A stretch of DNA of 11,391 nucleotides from Alphaproteobacteria bacterium (lineage in GTDB: Bacteria > Pseudomonadota > Alphaproteobacteria > Sphingomonadales > Emcibacteraceae): NCBI GenBank assembly GCA_013152615.1, contig JAADGA010000031.1, forward strand, positions 1 to 11,391. Reading direction: 5' to 3'. The notes below the pieces were generated by a model. It ran no database searches. It saw only the letters and a program-made list of their open reading frames with translations, and was not told the DNA's origin. Below, piece after piece: positions 1 through 6,059 of the stretch. Position 1 is the stretch's first letter; each line of letters starts with the position of its first letter. The translations under genes were made by a program, and so were the position numbers.

Positions 1-64
1 GCGTCTCAGCCTGCAAAGCCATAAAATTCTGGGAATAGATTGACTCTTATGTATCTCTGAAGTG

Positions 65-490
65 CTAGGCAAGAGACTGTTTCTGAACTCTTCTGGTCAG
101 TTTCAGCATGGTCTCGAGGCTGATGGAATCGAGGGTGGCGAGGGCGATATCGTCAATTTCGCTGAGGACCACCGCCAGCGATGCGCCAAATTCGGTTTTA
201 TCACCCGGTTCGAAACCGGCGGCATCGTGAAGGGTGATTGGCTCAAATACTTCGACCACATCTTTCAGCGTGGTCCGGCGGATATTACCGCAGAAACGAT
301 AACCGCCGCCGGCACCGCGCACCGCCTCGACCAGCCGCGCCCGGCCCAGATCGCGCAATACCTTGGCCAGATGATTGAGGGAAATATCAAATTTTGTCGC
401 AATATCGGCGGCAGACAGCTGTTCATCCGGTCGTGAAGCCAGTTCAAGCACGGCATAGAGCGCCAGACGGCTGGAGCGTTGTAATTTCAT
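65..490 (-). CDS. badM: Rrf2-family transcriptional regulator, BadM-like
   Basis: A 141-residue Rrf2-family winged-helix DNA-binding protein. The N-terminal half has the family pattern: the opening MKLQRSSRLALYAVLELA, a recognition-helix region around residues 33-50 (ISLNHLAKVLRDLGRARLV) and the wing RGAGGGYR at 58-65. Fe-S members of the family (IscR, NsrR, RirA) carry three cysteines around residues 90-110. Here the only cysteine is C67 in the wing, so an Fe-S cluster of the usual kind is unlikely and a small-molecule ligand is more plausible. Its start codon overlaps the stop of the upstream GNAT gene in ATGA, implying translational coupling. In R. palustris the Rrf2 protein BadM represses the benzoyl-CoA reductase operon and is paired with the GNAT enzyme BadL. 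The same pairing next to bcr genes is the reason for the name. The family assignment is strong; the BadM orthology is inferred from context. Confidence 0.8.
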   Translation of the reverse strand: MKLQRSSRLALYAVLELASRPDEQLSAADIATKFDISLNHLAKVLRDLGRARLVEAVRGAGGGYRFCGNIRRTTLKDVVEVFEPITLHDAAGFEPGDKTEFGASLAVVLSEIDDIALATLDSISLETMLKLTRRVQKQSLA

Positions 491-978
491 AGGACTTCTG
501 CCTGTTCAGTCGTGAAATCAGCTAAATCCATTTCCAGCGGGATGGTGCTGCCGGCCATCATGCCCTGAGAGCGGAAGAAAGACATGACGGTGATATTGCT
601 CCGGTCGATCATGGTATGAACCTTGTCAACGCCCGCCTGCCTGAAATAGCGACAGATGGTTTCAAACATTACTGTCGCCACCCCGCCGAGGCGGGTATCC
701 GGGTCGACCGTCAGGGAAAAAACCCAGCCACCGGGCGGGGTGCCGAATTCCCACGCCCGAATTTCCCCGACGATAAAACCGACAATCAGGGTATCTTTTT
801 CCGCCACCAGAAAATAACGTGCTTTGCGGGCATTGCCAAAACGACGCAGCGACTCCCGCCAGTAATCCGGTTTGGAGATGCCGCTGATCTGTCTGTCCAG
901 TTCAACAATTCTGGCAAGGTCATCTTCGCGTGCATTGCGTACGGTGACGGCACTGTCCTCGTTATATTCTATCGCCAT
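487..978 (-). CDS. badL: GNAT-family N-acetyltransferase, BadL-like
   Basis: A 163-residue single-domain GNAT acetyltransferase. Beta-1/alpha-1 is VTVRNAREDDLARIVELD (residues 11-28), and the acetyl-CoA pyrophosphate loop fits Q/R-x-x-G-x-G/A as R96-L-G-G-V-A101, so the enzyme looks catalytically competent. The start ATG at 978 is preceded by only a weak GGAAG. The gene reads into the Rrf2 regulator with a 4-bp overlap. In R. palustris, BadL acetylates aminobenzoates and the acetamidobenzoate products relieve BadM repression. By analogy this enzyme could make the ligand sensed by its downstream partner. The substrate cannot be read from sequence. It resembles both domains of the tandem GNAT encoded at 3585-4565, sharing an 'EFG' segment before beta-4. 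The GNAT call is firm; the BadL role is inference from the pairing with Rrf2 and bcr genes. Confidence 0.75.
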   Translation of the reverse strand: MAIEYNEDSAVTVRNAREDDLARIVELDRQISGISKPDYWRESLRRFGNARKARYFLVAEKDTLIVGFIVGEIRAWEFGTPPGGWVFSLTVDPDTRLGGVATVMFETICRYFRQAGVDKVHTMIDRSNITVMSFFRSQGMMAGSTIPLEMDLADFTTEQAEVL

Positions 979-1035
979 TAAACTTCCACATTTATCCGGT
1001 TCAAGTCGGTTTTCCGGATAATTATTTTCAATTAC

Positions 1036-1060
1036 GCATTACAATACCAATTTATTATGC
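1036..1060. promoter_or_regulatory. Candidate operator, ACARTACC motif copy 1
   Basis: An imperfect palindrome with matching GCAT/ATGC ends and partial internal symmetry. Its first 13 bases, GCATTACAATACC, match 12 of 13 bases of GCATTACAGTACC at 3007-3019. The 8-mer ACAATACC also occurs at 11127-11134 upstream of oah/korA. The recurrence in three promoter gaps suggests a transcription-factor site. Which factor binds is not visible; the local Rrf2 protein is the obvious candidate. Confidence 0.4.
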
Positions 1061-1064
1061 TAGC

Positions 1065-1081
1065 TTCAACATATTGTTAAA
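1065..1081. promoter_or_regulatory. Inverted repeat upstream of DUF2249 gene
   Basis: The sequence reads TTcAACA-TAT-TGTTaAA, a dyad with one mismatched pair in each arm, centred at 1073 and 37 bases before the DUF2249 start codon. The position suits a repressor or activator site. It does not match the FNR consensus TTGAT-N4-ATCAA. Confidence 0.3.
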
Positions 1082-1109
1082 GCGGTGATGTGGAAAGCAC
1101 AAAATAGCC

Positions 1110-1688
1110 ATGGATGAAAAGAATATGCCATCTGCAACCGATAGCACGGGATCTCCTGACTGGTTCAGCTGTCTTGACCGGCGGCACTGCGAGCGCATGG
1201 ATGTCCGCCCGCTGCTGGCGGCGGGAACCGACCCGCTGACACAGATACTGGCCAGGGTGGACGCGCTGTCCCCCGGGGTTGTCCTGCAGATTGACGCGCC
1301 GTTTGATCCGGTGCCATTGCGGCGGCTGCTGGCGGGGCGGGGTTATGCCAGCCACCCGGTTCGGCTGTCCGGGGATCACTGGCAGGTTTTTTTTCATCAG
1401 CAGGCGGCACCCGAATTGCCTAGCCTTGCGGGTTTGCCGGAGTTCCCGCTGATGTGGCAGGACGGGGCGCTCGATATGGACCTGCGCGGCCTGATGCCGC
1501 CCAATCCGATGGTGGCGGTTCTGAGGATTATTGAAGGTGGCGGGGCCGGGGACAGTTTCACGGTCTGGCTTGATCGTGATCCGGTCCATCTTTACCCTGA
1601 ACTGGCGGAACGCCACTGGCGGGCGGAGGTGGTTGAGCAGGACAGTGATGGCGTGAGGGTAAGGATCAGCAAGGAGAGTGAGACATGA
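1110..1688 (+). CDS. Tandem DUF2249-domain protein
   Basis: A 192-residue soluble protein made of two DUF2249 units. The first spans about residues 29-98 (RMDVRPLLAAGTDPLTQIL, then PFDPVPLRRLLAGRGY). The second, more canonical unit spans about 121-188 (DMDLRGLMPPNPMVAVL, then DRDPVHLYPELAERHW). DUF2249 is a small fold often encoded beside hemerythrin and denitrification/NO-related genes; its biochemical function is not established. The next in-frame triplet series upstream reaches a stop at 1086-1088, so the ATG at 1110 is the first possible start, though its ribosome-binding site is weak. The gene's stop overlaps the start of the membrane-protein gene by 4 bp (ATGA), so the two are translationally coupled. 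A run of eight T bases at 1387-1394 lies inside the gene. Confidence 0.8.
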   Translation: MDEKNMPSATDSTGSPDWFSCLDRRHCERMDVRPLLAAGTDPLTQILARVDALSPGVVLQIDAPFDPVPLRRLLAGRGYASHPVRLSGDHWQVFFHQQAAPELPSLAGLPEFPLMWQDGALDMDLRGLMPPNPMVAVLRIIEGGGAGDSFTVWLDRDPVHLYPELAERHWRAEVVEQDSDGVRVRISKESET

Positions 1689-2968
1689 TCGGGCGTTTTC
1701 TTTCGGGGGCTAAAAATCGTTTGTTGCCGCCCTCGGTGCCGTTCCGGTTTTTTACCGCGGCCGCCTTGTTTTATGTGTTGTTCTGGGCGGTACTGTTCTG
1801 GAAGGCGGGGGAGGTGGCCGGTTACCGGCTGGGCAGTGGCCCGGTGCTGGCGCTGATCCATCTGGCGACGCTCGGGGTGCTGACGATGACGGTGATCGGG
1901 GCCTCGCTCCAACTGCTGTCGGTGGCCACCCGCAAAGCCTTCAGGGGAGTGTGGATTTGCCGCCTGCTGTCGTGGGTCTATATTCCCGGCTTTATCGTGC
2001 TGGCATACGGCATGTTTGCCAACTGGTATCCGGCGATGCTGATCGGGGCCGGGTTCGCCGGTCTCGGGCTGTTGATTTTCTTCTTTCTGATTATTGATAA
2101 TATTCGCGGGGTTCGGGGCATGGCGGCGATCATGGCGCATTGCTGGGCGTCGATGCTGTTTCTGTTCGCGGCGGTCGCCATTGGCATATTGTTGGTGGTT
2201 AATTTGGATTATGGTCTGGATCTGGATCAGATATCGCTGGCATCAAGCCATTTTATTCTGGCAATATTCGGCTTTATGAGCCTGATTGCCATGGGGTTTT
2301 CCTATATTCTGGTGCCGATGTTTGCGATTGCACCGGCACCCTCGGAAAAAAATGGCCGTCTGTCCATTGCCTGCAATGTCGTCGCGATCATTATTGCGCT
2401 CGCCGGGATAAATAGTCATCAGGACTGGCTGCTGATGGTCGCGGATATTCTCGGCATGGTCGGGGTTGGGTTTTATCTCTACGGCATGATTACTGTTTAC
2501 AAGACCCGGATGAGAAAGCGGCTCGGCACGCCGTTCGTCCTGATCCGGGTGAGCTGGGTCATGTTGCCGCTGGCCCTGATCTGGGGGGCGGTCGGTATTG
2601 GTGGCTATTGGCCGCAAAATGGCTATGCACTGTTTGCGCTTCTGGCCATTATCGGTTGGTTGCTAACCTTTCTCAACGGGGTGTTGCAGCGGATTATTCC
2701 GTTTTTGGGCAGCATGCATGGCTCAAACCGGGGTGGCCCGCTGCTGGCATCATCAATGGCAGATATGAGGTTGTTTGACCTGAATGCCGTCGGTCATCTG
2801 GCGGGGCTGGTTTTTGTCGCGCTGGGGATTATCATTGATAATGACACCGTCATCCGGCTCGGTGCCGGTCTTGGCTTTATCGGCGGTCTTGGCCTGTTCA
2901 GCTATGTGGTTATCGTGGTCGGGCTTTTAAGCCGCAAACAGCGTGAATCAGCATCAGGCCCGCTGTGA
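1685..2968 (+). CDS. Polytopic membrane protein, NnrS/heme-copper oxidase subunit I-like
   Basis: A 427-residue, very hydrophobic protein with roughly a dozen predicted membrane spans and no signal peptide. Histidines fall at characteristic places: H59 in HLATLGVLTMTVIGASLQLL, H152 in AHCWASM, H189 in SSHFILAIFGFMSLIAMGFSYILVPMF, H345 in the QRIIPFLGSMHG region, and H371. This pattern recalls single-subunit membrane proteins distantly related to NnrS and to cytochrome oxidase subunit I that occur near NO-handling genes. The resemblance is from memory of the family, not an alignment. Several of these histidines could bind heme, but the full ligand set of a proton-pumping oxidase is not evident. 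A strong AAGGAG site (1671-1676) precedes the ATG, which overlaps the DUF2249 gene by 4 bp. Probable role: heme or metal membrane component in NO/redox physiology; exact function unknown. Confidence 0.65.
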   Translation: MIGRFLSGAKNRLLPPSVPFRFFTAAALFYVLFWAVLFWKAGEVAGYRLGSGPVLALIHLATLGVLTMTVIGASLQLLSVATRKAFRGVWICRLLSWVYIPGFIVLAYGMFANWYPAMLIGAGFAGLGLLIFFFLIIDNIRGVRGMAAIMAHCWASMLFLFAAVAIGILLVVNLDYGLDLDQISLASSHFILAIFGFMSLIAMGFSYILVPMFAIAPAPSEKNGRLSIACNVVAIIIALAGINSHQDWLLMVADILGMVGVGFYLYGMITVYKTRMRKRLGTPFVLIRVSWVMLPLALIWGAVGIGGYWPQNGYALFALLAIIGWLLTFLNGVLQRIIPFLGSMHGSNRGGPLLASSMADMRLFDLNAVGHLAGLVFVALGIIIDNDTVIRLGAGLGFIGGLGLFSYVVIVVGLLSRKQRESASGPL

Positions 2969-3051
2969 TAAAATATTTATATTCAGGTTGATTTTTTTCT
3001 AAATAAGCATTACAGTACCTAAATACCATAATTATAGACTGGAGACTGCCC
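2969..3051 (+). promoter_or_regulatory. Promoter-like gap before hemerythrin gene with ACARTACC motif copy 2
   Basis: An 83-bp AT-rich gap. A seven-T run near 2990 has no strong hairpin before it, so termination is doubtful. At 3007-3027 lies GCATTACAGTACC followed by TAAATACC. This repeats the motif upstream of the DUF2249 gene and has the same AGTACC-NN-AATACC spacing as 11121-11134. The gap suggests that the hemerythrin/GNAT pair has its own regulated promoter. Confidence 0.4.
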
Positions 3052-3558
3052 ATGTTTTCGTTTGAACGCCAGATCACCCGTACCCTGCATGATGAACATC
3101 TTGTAACCATCAGTGTTCTGGAACGGCTTGAAGCGCTGTTCCAGAAATATGGTCCAAAGAAAACCCCGGACAAGAATATTGCGGAGATAACGCTGTTGCT
3201 TGGTGATATCGTTGGTCTGGTGGAATGTGATGTCAAGAATCACTTCAGTTTTGAGGAGGGCAGGCTTTTCCCCTTGCTCAGCGCCATGGGGGACAGCCCG
3301 ATCACCCACATCCTGACCGGGGAACATAATGTAATTTTACCGCTGGGAAATTTATTGTCCGAGCAGGCAAAAATGGCCCGGACCGATGGCTTCAATGATG
3401 CCTTGTGGGTCCAGTTTCGCAACAGCGGTGTCGAGCTGATTGAGCGCATGATCGCCCATATCCAGAAAGAGGAAATGGCGCTGCTGCCGATGCTGGAAGA
3501 TATTGTTGAAGAAGAAGATGATGCGGAACTGGTGATGGAATATGCCGCGTTAGGCTGA
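3052..3558 (+). CDS. Hemerythrin-like HHE-domain protein
   Basis: A 168-residue soluble four-helix-bundle protein with the hemerythrin HHE metal-ligand pattern: H13-D-E-H16 in helix 1, H64-F-S-F-E-E69 in helix 2, H86 and H92 (THILTGEH) in helix 3, and H136-I-Q-K-E-E141 in helix 4. These residues can bind a non-heme di-iron centre that senses or carries O2 or NO, or supports Fe-S repair in related proteins. The ATG is preceded by GGAGA at 3041-3045. The tandem-GNAT gene follows after 26 bases, probably in the same transcript. A di-iron protein beside an extremely oxygen-sensitive reductase system suggests oxygen or NO scavenging or sensing. That is inference from context. Confidence 0.85.
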   Translation: MFSFERQITRTLHDEHLVTISVLERLEALFQKYGPKKTPDKNIAEITLLLGDIVGLVECDVKNHFSFEEGRLFPLLSAMGDSPITHILTGEHNVILPLGNLLSEQAKMARTDGFNDALWVQFRNSGVELIERMIAHIQKEEMALLPMLEDIVEEEDDAELVMEYAALG

Positions 3559-3584
3559 TATAATTTAAAAAACGGAGGATTTTG

Positions 3585-4565
3585 ATGACCCGACTTAACC
3601 TGAAAATGCGGCCATTGGTGGCAGATGATCTGGCACAGGTTATTGCCATTGATGAGGAAAACACCGGTCGGTCACGCAAGAATTTTTTTGAGAAACGGGT
3701 AGCGGCGGCGCTGAATGAGCCGAAGCAGTTTGTTTATATTGCCTGTGTTTGTAATCATGAAGTCAAGGGCTATCTGCTCGCCCGGTTGCAGCGGGGCGAA
3801 TTCGGCGGCGCGCGGACGGTGGCCGTGGTTGACGATATCGGCGTTGGCAGGGACGTTCAGGGACAGGGGGTCGGGCGTGCGCTGATGGCAGAGCTGGCCG
3901 CAATCATTCAGAAAAAATGTATCAATGAAATTCGCAGTCAGGTCGACTGGGCCGATCAGGGCATGTTGCGTTATTTTGCCGCCACCGGCTTTCACCTGGC
4001 GCCGCGTACTATTTATCAACGGGTGACCAGTTATCTGGATGCAACGGTTCAGGAAGACGAGGGTGACCCGGTTGAGATTGATTACAGCGATCCATCCGGA
4101 GATGATACCGCCGCCCTGTCCCGGGATCAGGTGCCGTGCCGCAGCATGAGAAAAACGGATCTGGCGGCAATTATTAAAATTGACACCAAGATTATGGGAT
4201 TTGACCGCTCGGCATATTATAGCCGTAAAATGGCCGAAATCGTCGAAGAGTCAGGGGTTCGGGTGTCGCTGGTGGCCGAACTTGATGATCATGTCGTCGG
4301 CTTTGTTATGGCCCGGGTGGATTTTGGTGAATTTGGCCGGACCGAACCCTCGGCCATTATTGATACCCTCGGGGTTGATCCGGGCTATGCCCACAAGCAT
4401 GTCGGCAGCGCCCTGTTGTCACAGTTGATGGCCAATCTTACGGTTTTGCGGACGGACTATGTTCATACCGAGGTCGGGGTGACCCAGCTGGCCTTGATTG
4501 GTTTTCTACAGGATAACGGTTTTGAACCGGCCCAGAGCCTGTCACTGACCCAGAGTTTGCCCTAA
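3585..4565 (+). CDS. Tandem GNAT-domain protein
   Basis: A 326-residue protein of two GNAT acetyltransferase domains, residues about 6-150 and 182-322, joined by an acidic linker (about 152-170). Domain 1 has an intact acetyl-CoA loop, Q92-G-Q-G-V-G97. At the aligned place domain 2 reads A269-H-K-H-V-G274, lacking the Q/R and the first glycine, so it may bind acetyl-CoA poorly or serve as a sensor. Both domains share with the 163-residue BadL-like protein a GEFG-like segment followed by an acidic beta-4 strand, suggesting duplication from a common ancestor. The start chosen is ATG at 3585, with GGAGG at 3574-3578 six bases upstream; the TTG just before it is less likely. The stop codon is embedded in a 13-bp tandem repeat. 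Substrate unknown; a role in modifying aromatic acids or proteins of the pathway is only a possibility. Confidence 0.8.
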   Translation: MTRLNLKMRPLVADDLAQVIAIDEENTGRSRKNFFEKRVAAALNEPKQFVYIACVCNHEVKGYLLARLQRGEFGGARTVAVVDDIGVGRDVQGQGVGRALMAELAAIIQKKCINEIRSQVDWADQGMLRYFAATGFHLAPRTIYQRVTSYLDATVQEDEGDPVEIDYSDPSGDDTAALSRDQVPCRSMRKTDLAAIIKIDTKIMGFDRSAYYSRKMAEIVEESGVRVSLVAELDDHVVGFVMARVDFGEFGRTEPSAIIDTLGVDPGYAHKHVGSALLSQLMANLTVLRTDYVHTEVGVTQLALIGFLQDNGFEPAQSLSLTQSLP

Positions 4566-4603
4566 AGAGTTTGCCCTAAGAGTTTACCCTAAGAATTTAC
4601 CCC
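4553..4603. repeat. 13-bp tandem repeat at the 3' end of the tandem-GNAT gene
   Basis: Three consecutive copies of GAGTTTGCCCTAA (4553-4565, 4567-4579, and 4580-4592 with one G-to-A change) are followed by a partial fourth copy, GAATTTACCCC (4593-4603). The first copy encodes the last residues and TAA stop of the GNAT gene; the others lie downstream. The pattern looks like local duplication by replication slippage. Copies 2 and 3 are outside the reading frame's end and have no visible coding role. Confidence 0.8.
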
Positions 4604-4656
4604 ACAGAGTCTGGGCTTGCCGCAGACCAGGACGGCGGCATAGTTATTCTGTGGGG
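4600..4656. terminator. Inverted repeat between convergent genes, possible terminator
   Basis: CCCCACAGA at 4600-4608 pairs with TCTGTGGGG at 4648-4656. Inside it is a smaller hairpin, GTCTG-GGC...GCC-G-CAGAC (4609-4627). The element lies where the plus-strand GNAT gene and the minus-strand DUF1737 gene converge, a natural place for a two-way transcription stop. There is no T-tract on either strand, so it is not a textbook intrinsic terminator, and the right arm falls in the last codons of the DUF1737 gene. Confidence 0.3.
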
Positions 4657-4823
4657 GTGGTGGTGTCCGCGTCCCTGATCATCCCCTGGATATAATCAAC
4701 GAAGCCGTCCTTTTGACTGGCGACGGCAACGCCGCCAACAGGCCGGTAGCCTTTTTTAATATAGGTATTTACTTTCTTCTGGAGAATATTAACCTCAAAG
4801 TCATCCAGTATAATATAGTCCAT
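4644..4823 (-). CDS. Small DUF1737-like protein
   Basis: A 59-residue protein starting MDYIILDDFEVNILQKKVN, with a central VNTYIKKGYRPVGGVAVAS segment and DYIQGMIR near the end. This matches the pattern of DUF1737-type proteins (a helix, then GW/GY-x-P-x-GG-V-x-V, then a strand ending in QAM). The function of that family is not known. An in-frame ATG 11 codons upstream exists, but the ATG at 4823 has a good AGGAG site seven bases ahead and fits the family start. It is the last gene of the reductase operon, 104 bases after fdx. An inverted repeat in that gap may give it separate expression or mRNA ends. It may be an accessory factor of the operon, but this is only inferred from position. Confidence 0.65.
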   Translation of the reverse strand: MDYIILDDFEVNILQKKVNTYIKKGYRPVGGVAVASQKDGFVDYIQGMIRDADTTTPTE

Positions 4824-4865
4824 TGTCTGGCTCCTGTTATTTGATGATACCCACACCAGTGTCCC

Positions 4866-4895
4866 CCAAAAGTGTTTACATAAGGTAACTTTTGG
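4866..4895. promoter_or_regulatory. Inverted repeat between fdx and the DUF1737 gene
   Basis: Perfect 8-bp arms CCAAAAGT (4866-4873) and ACTTTTGG (4888-4895) flank a 14-base spacer. An alternative inner pairing, TTAC (4876-4879) with GTAA (4885-4888), is possible. No T-tract follows on the minus strand, so it could be an mRNA-stabilising or processing hairpin downstream of fdx, or an operator for the small gene. Its function cannot be settled from sequence. Confidence 0.4.
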
Positions 4896-4927
4896 CAGGA
4901 ACAGGAAAATTTTTACCCTGGCCGCTA

Positions 4928-5170
4928 TTAATTCATAGCGTCATATTTGGCTTGTAACTCTTCTTCGCTTTCGACAAAATCCGGATTGGGGATGATGCAT
5001 TCCGCCGGGCAGACCAGCATGCATTGCGGTTCATCATCGGCACCGACGCATTCGGTACATTTGAACGGGTCAATGATATACATCGGATCGCCGACACTGA
5101 TGGCTTCATTGGGGCAAACCGGTTCGCAAGCATCACAGGCAGTACATGCCTCTACGATCATTAGTGCCAT
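4928..5170 (-). CDS. fdx: 2[4Fe-4S] ferredoxin
   Basis: An 80-residue bacterial ferredoxin. Cluster motif 1 is C9-xx-C12-xx-C15-xxx-C19-P. Motif 2 is C38-xx-C41-x8-C50-xxx-C54-P, with an eight-residue insertion between the second and third cysteines and a C-terminal helix (ESEEELQAKYDAMN). This extended form is the Allochromatium vinosum-type low-potential ferredoxin. In Thauera aromatica a ferredoxin of this kind is the electron donor to benzoyl-CoA reductase and is itself reduced by 2-oxoglutarate:ferredoxin oxidoreductase. C58 is an extra cysteine beyond the eight ligands. The start has an AAAGGAG site nine bases upstream. It follows bcrD in the same operon, and korA starts divergently at the right end of the window, so donor, carrier and acceptor are encoded together. 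Confidence 0.93.
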   Translation of the reverse strand: MALMIVEACTACDACEPVCPNEAISVGDPMYIIDPFKCTECVGADDEPQCMLVCPAECIIPNPDFVESEEELQAKYDAMN

Positions 5171-5215
5171 GGTTTTATACTCCTTTCTATAGTTGATCTG
5201 TCAGTTTTGGCTTGG

Positions 5216-6058
5216 TCACGACGCTTTGGCCAGAGTTTCAGCCTGAGTTAATTTACCGTGGCGGAACGCGCCCCAGATTGCCGCACCAATAGCACCGGCA
5301 TAAATAGAATCCGGATGGGACACGACAGGCATATCCATCTTGTTCTTCGCCATCGCTTCATTTAGAGCAAGAACCAGCCCGCTGTCAAGGGCAAGTCCGC
5401 CGGTACACATAACAACACCCTCGGTAACCTTCAGCGATTTCAACAGCTTGACCAGACGGCCCGCCATCGAAATATGAATACCCTTGAGGATATTGGCCGA
5501 TGAAATACTGCGGGACACCATGTTGATGACGTCGGTTTCGGCCAGCACGGCACAGATGCCGGATGATACTTCGGGATTATCGGCCTGTTTGCTCAGTTCA
5601 CCGATCTCATCCTGACCAATGCCGAGGTAGCGGGCGATATTCTCCAGAAACTGACCGGAGCCTGACGCACATTGGCTGGTCATTTTATATTTCAGCACCT
5701 TGCCCTGCTCGTTCATGCTGATGGCTTTGCCGTTAAGCGCACCGATATCCATCAGCGAACGCGCGTTCGGATTGAGATAGAGTGCGCCGCGGGCATGGGT
5801 GGTCATCGAATAAAAATGGCCGGTGGAATAGGGAATATTTTCCGCATCGCCGGTGGTGGCGACATAATCGATATCGTCGCGGGTGAGGCCGTGTTTTTCC
5901 AGCAGATAGTCAAAGGCGGCTTCGGCGAGCACGAAAGGCTCGCGGTTGCGCACCCGGTCGGTCTGCTTGTCAATCCAGGTGATGTCATCGCCGTCTATCT
6001 TGAATAATACGGTTTTGACCGCACCGGTACCAACGTCAATTCCTACTGTTATCGTCAT
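5216..6058 (-). CDS. bcrD: Benzoyl-CoA reductase subunit D (BcrD/BadG)
   Basis: A 280-residue ATPase subunit of the BadF/BadG/HgdC (ASKHA) family, the length expected for BcrD. The phosphate-1 motif is GIDVGTGAVKT at 6-16, MDIGALNGKAI lies at 103-113 where BcrA has DIGGQDTK, and the adenosine-side motif CTGGLALD lies at 218-225. Cysteines C130 (SQCASGSGQFLE) and C169 (GICAVLAETDVI) are the expected ligands of the [4Fe-4S] cluster bridging BcrA and BcrD. The heterodimer hydrolyses ATP to drive low-potential electrons from ferredoxin into the BcrBC module. Its ATG lies one base after the bcrA stop (TGA-C-ATG), so the two are translationally coupled. Cytoplasmic. Confidence 0.95.
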   Translation of the reverse strand: MTITVGIDVGTGAVKTVLFKIDGDDITWIDKQTDRVRNREPFVLAEAAFDYLLEKHGLTRDDIDYVATTGDAENIPYSTGHFYSMTTHARGALYLNPNARSLMDIGALNGKAISMNEQGKVLKYKMTSQCASGSGQFLENIARYLGIGQDEIGELSKQADNPEVSSGICAVLAETDVINMVSRSISSANILKGIHISMAGRLVKLLKSLKVTEGVVMCTGGLALDSGLVLALNEAMAKNKMDMPVVSHPDSIYAGAIGAAIWGAFRHGKLTQAETLAKAS

Positions 6059-6059
6059 G

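Larger units (their letters stand above)
979..1109. promoter_or_regulatory. Divergent promoter region between badL-like and DUF2249 genes
   Basis: This AT-rich 131-bp gap separates two divergently transcribed gene sets and should hold both promoters. It contains an imperfect dyad at 1036-1060 (GCAT...ATGC ends) whose left half, GCATTACAATACC, recurs upstream of the hemerythrin gene. It also contains an inverted repeat at 1065-1081 with AACA-TAT-TGTT at its core. No convincing sigma-70 pair could be fixed by eye. Regulation by the adjacent Rrf2 protein, including autoregulation, is plausible but inferred. Confidence 0.5.

Noticed and set aside
1..64. A gene or terminator in the first 64 bases.
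   Set aside because: It is too short and shows no coding family, no clear hairpin and no T-tract; it is only the sequence downstream of the Rrf2 gene.
1387..1394. An eight-T run in the DUF2249 gene as a phase-variation tract or frameshift.
   Set aside because: The frame is intact across it and both DUF2249 units are in the same frame; the tract is short for phase variation.
1077..1616. A long open frame on the minus strand opposite the DUF2249 gene (and similar ones opposite the membrane protein and the bcr genes).
   Set aside because: Their products are arginine-, proline- and glutamine-rich with no recognisable family, typical of antisense shadows of genuine coding sequence.
4553..4603. 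The tandem repeats as a CRISPR array.
   Set aside because: The units are 13 bp and contiguous with no unique spacers, so this is a simple tandem duplication.
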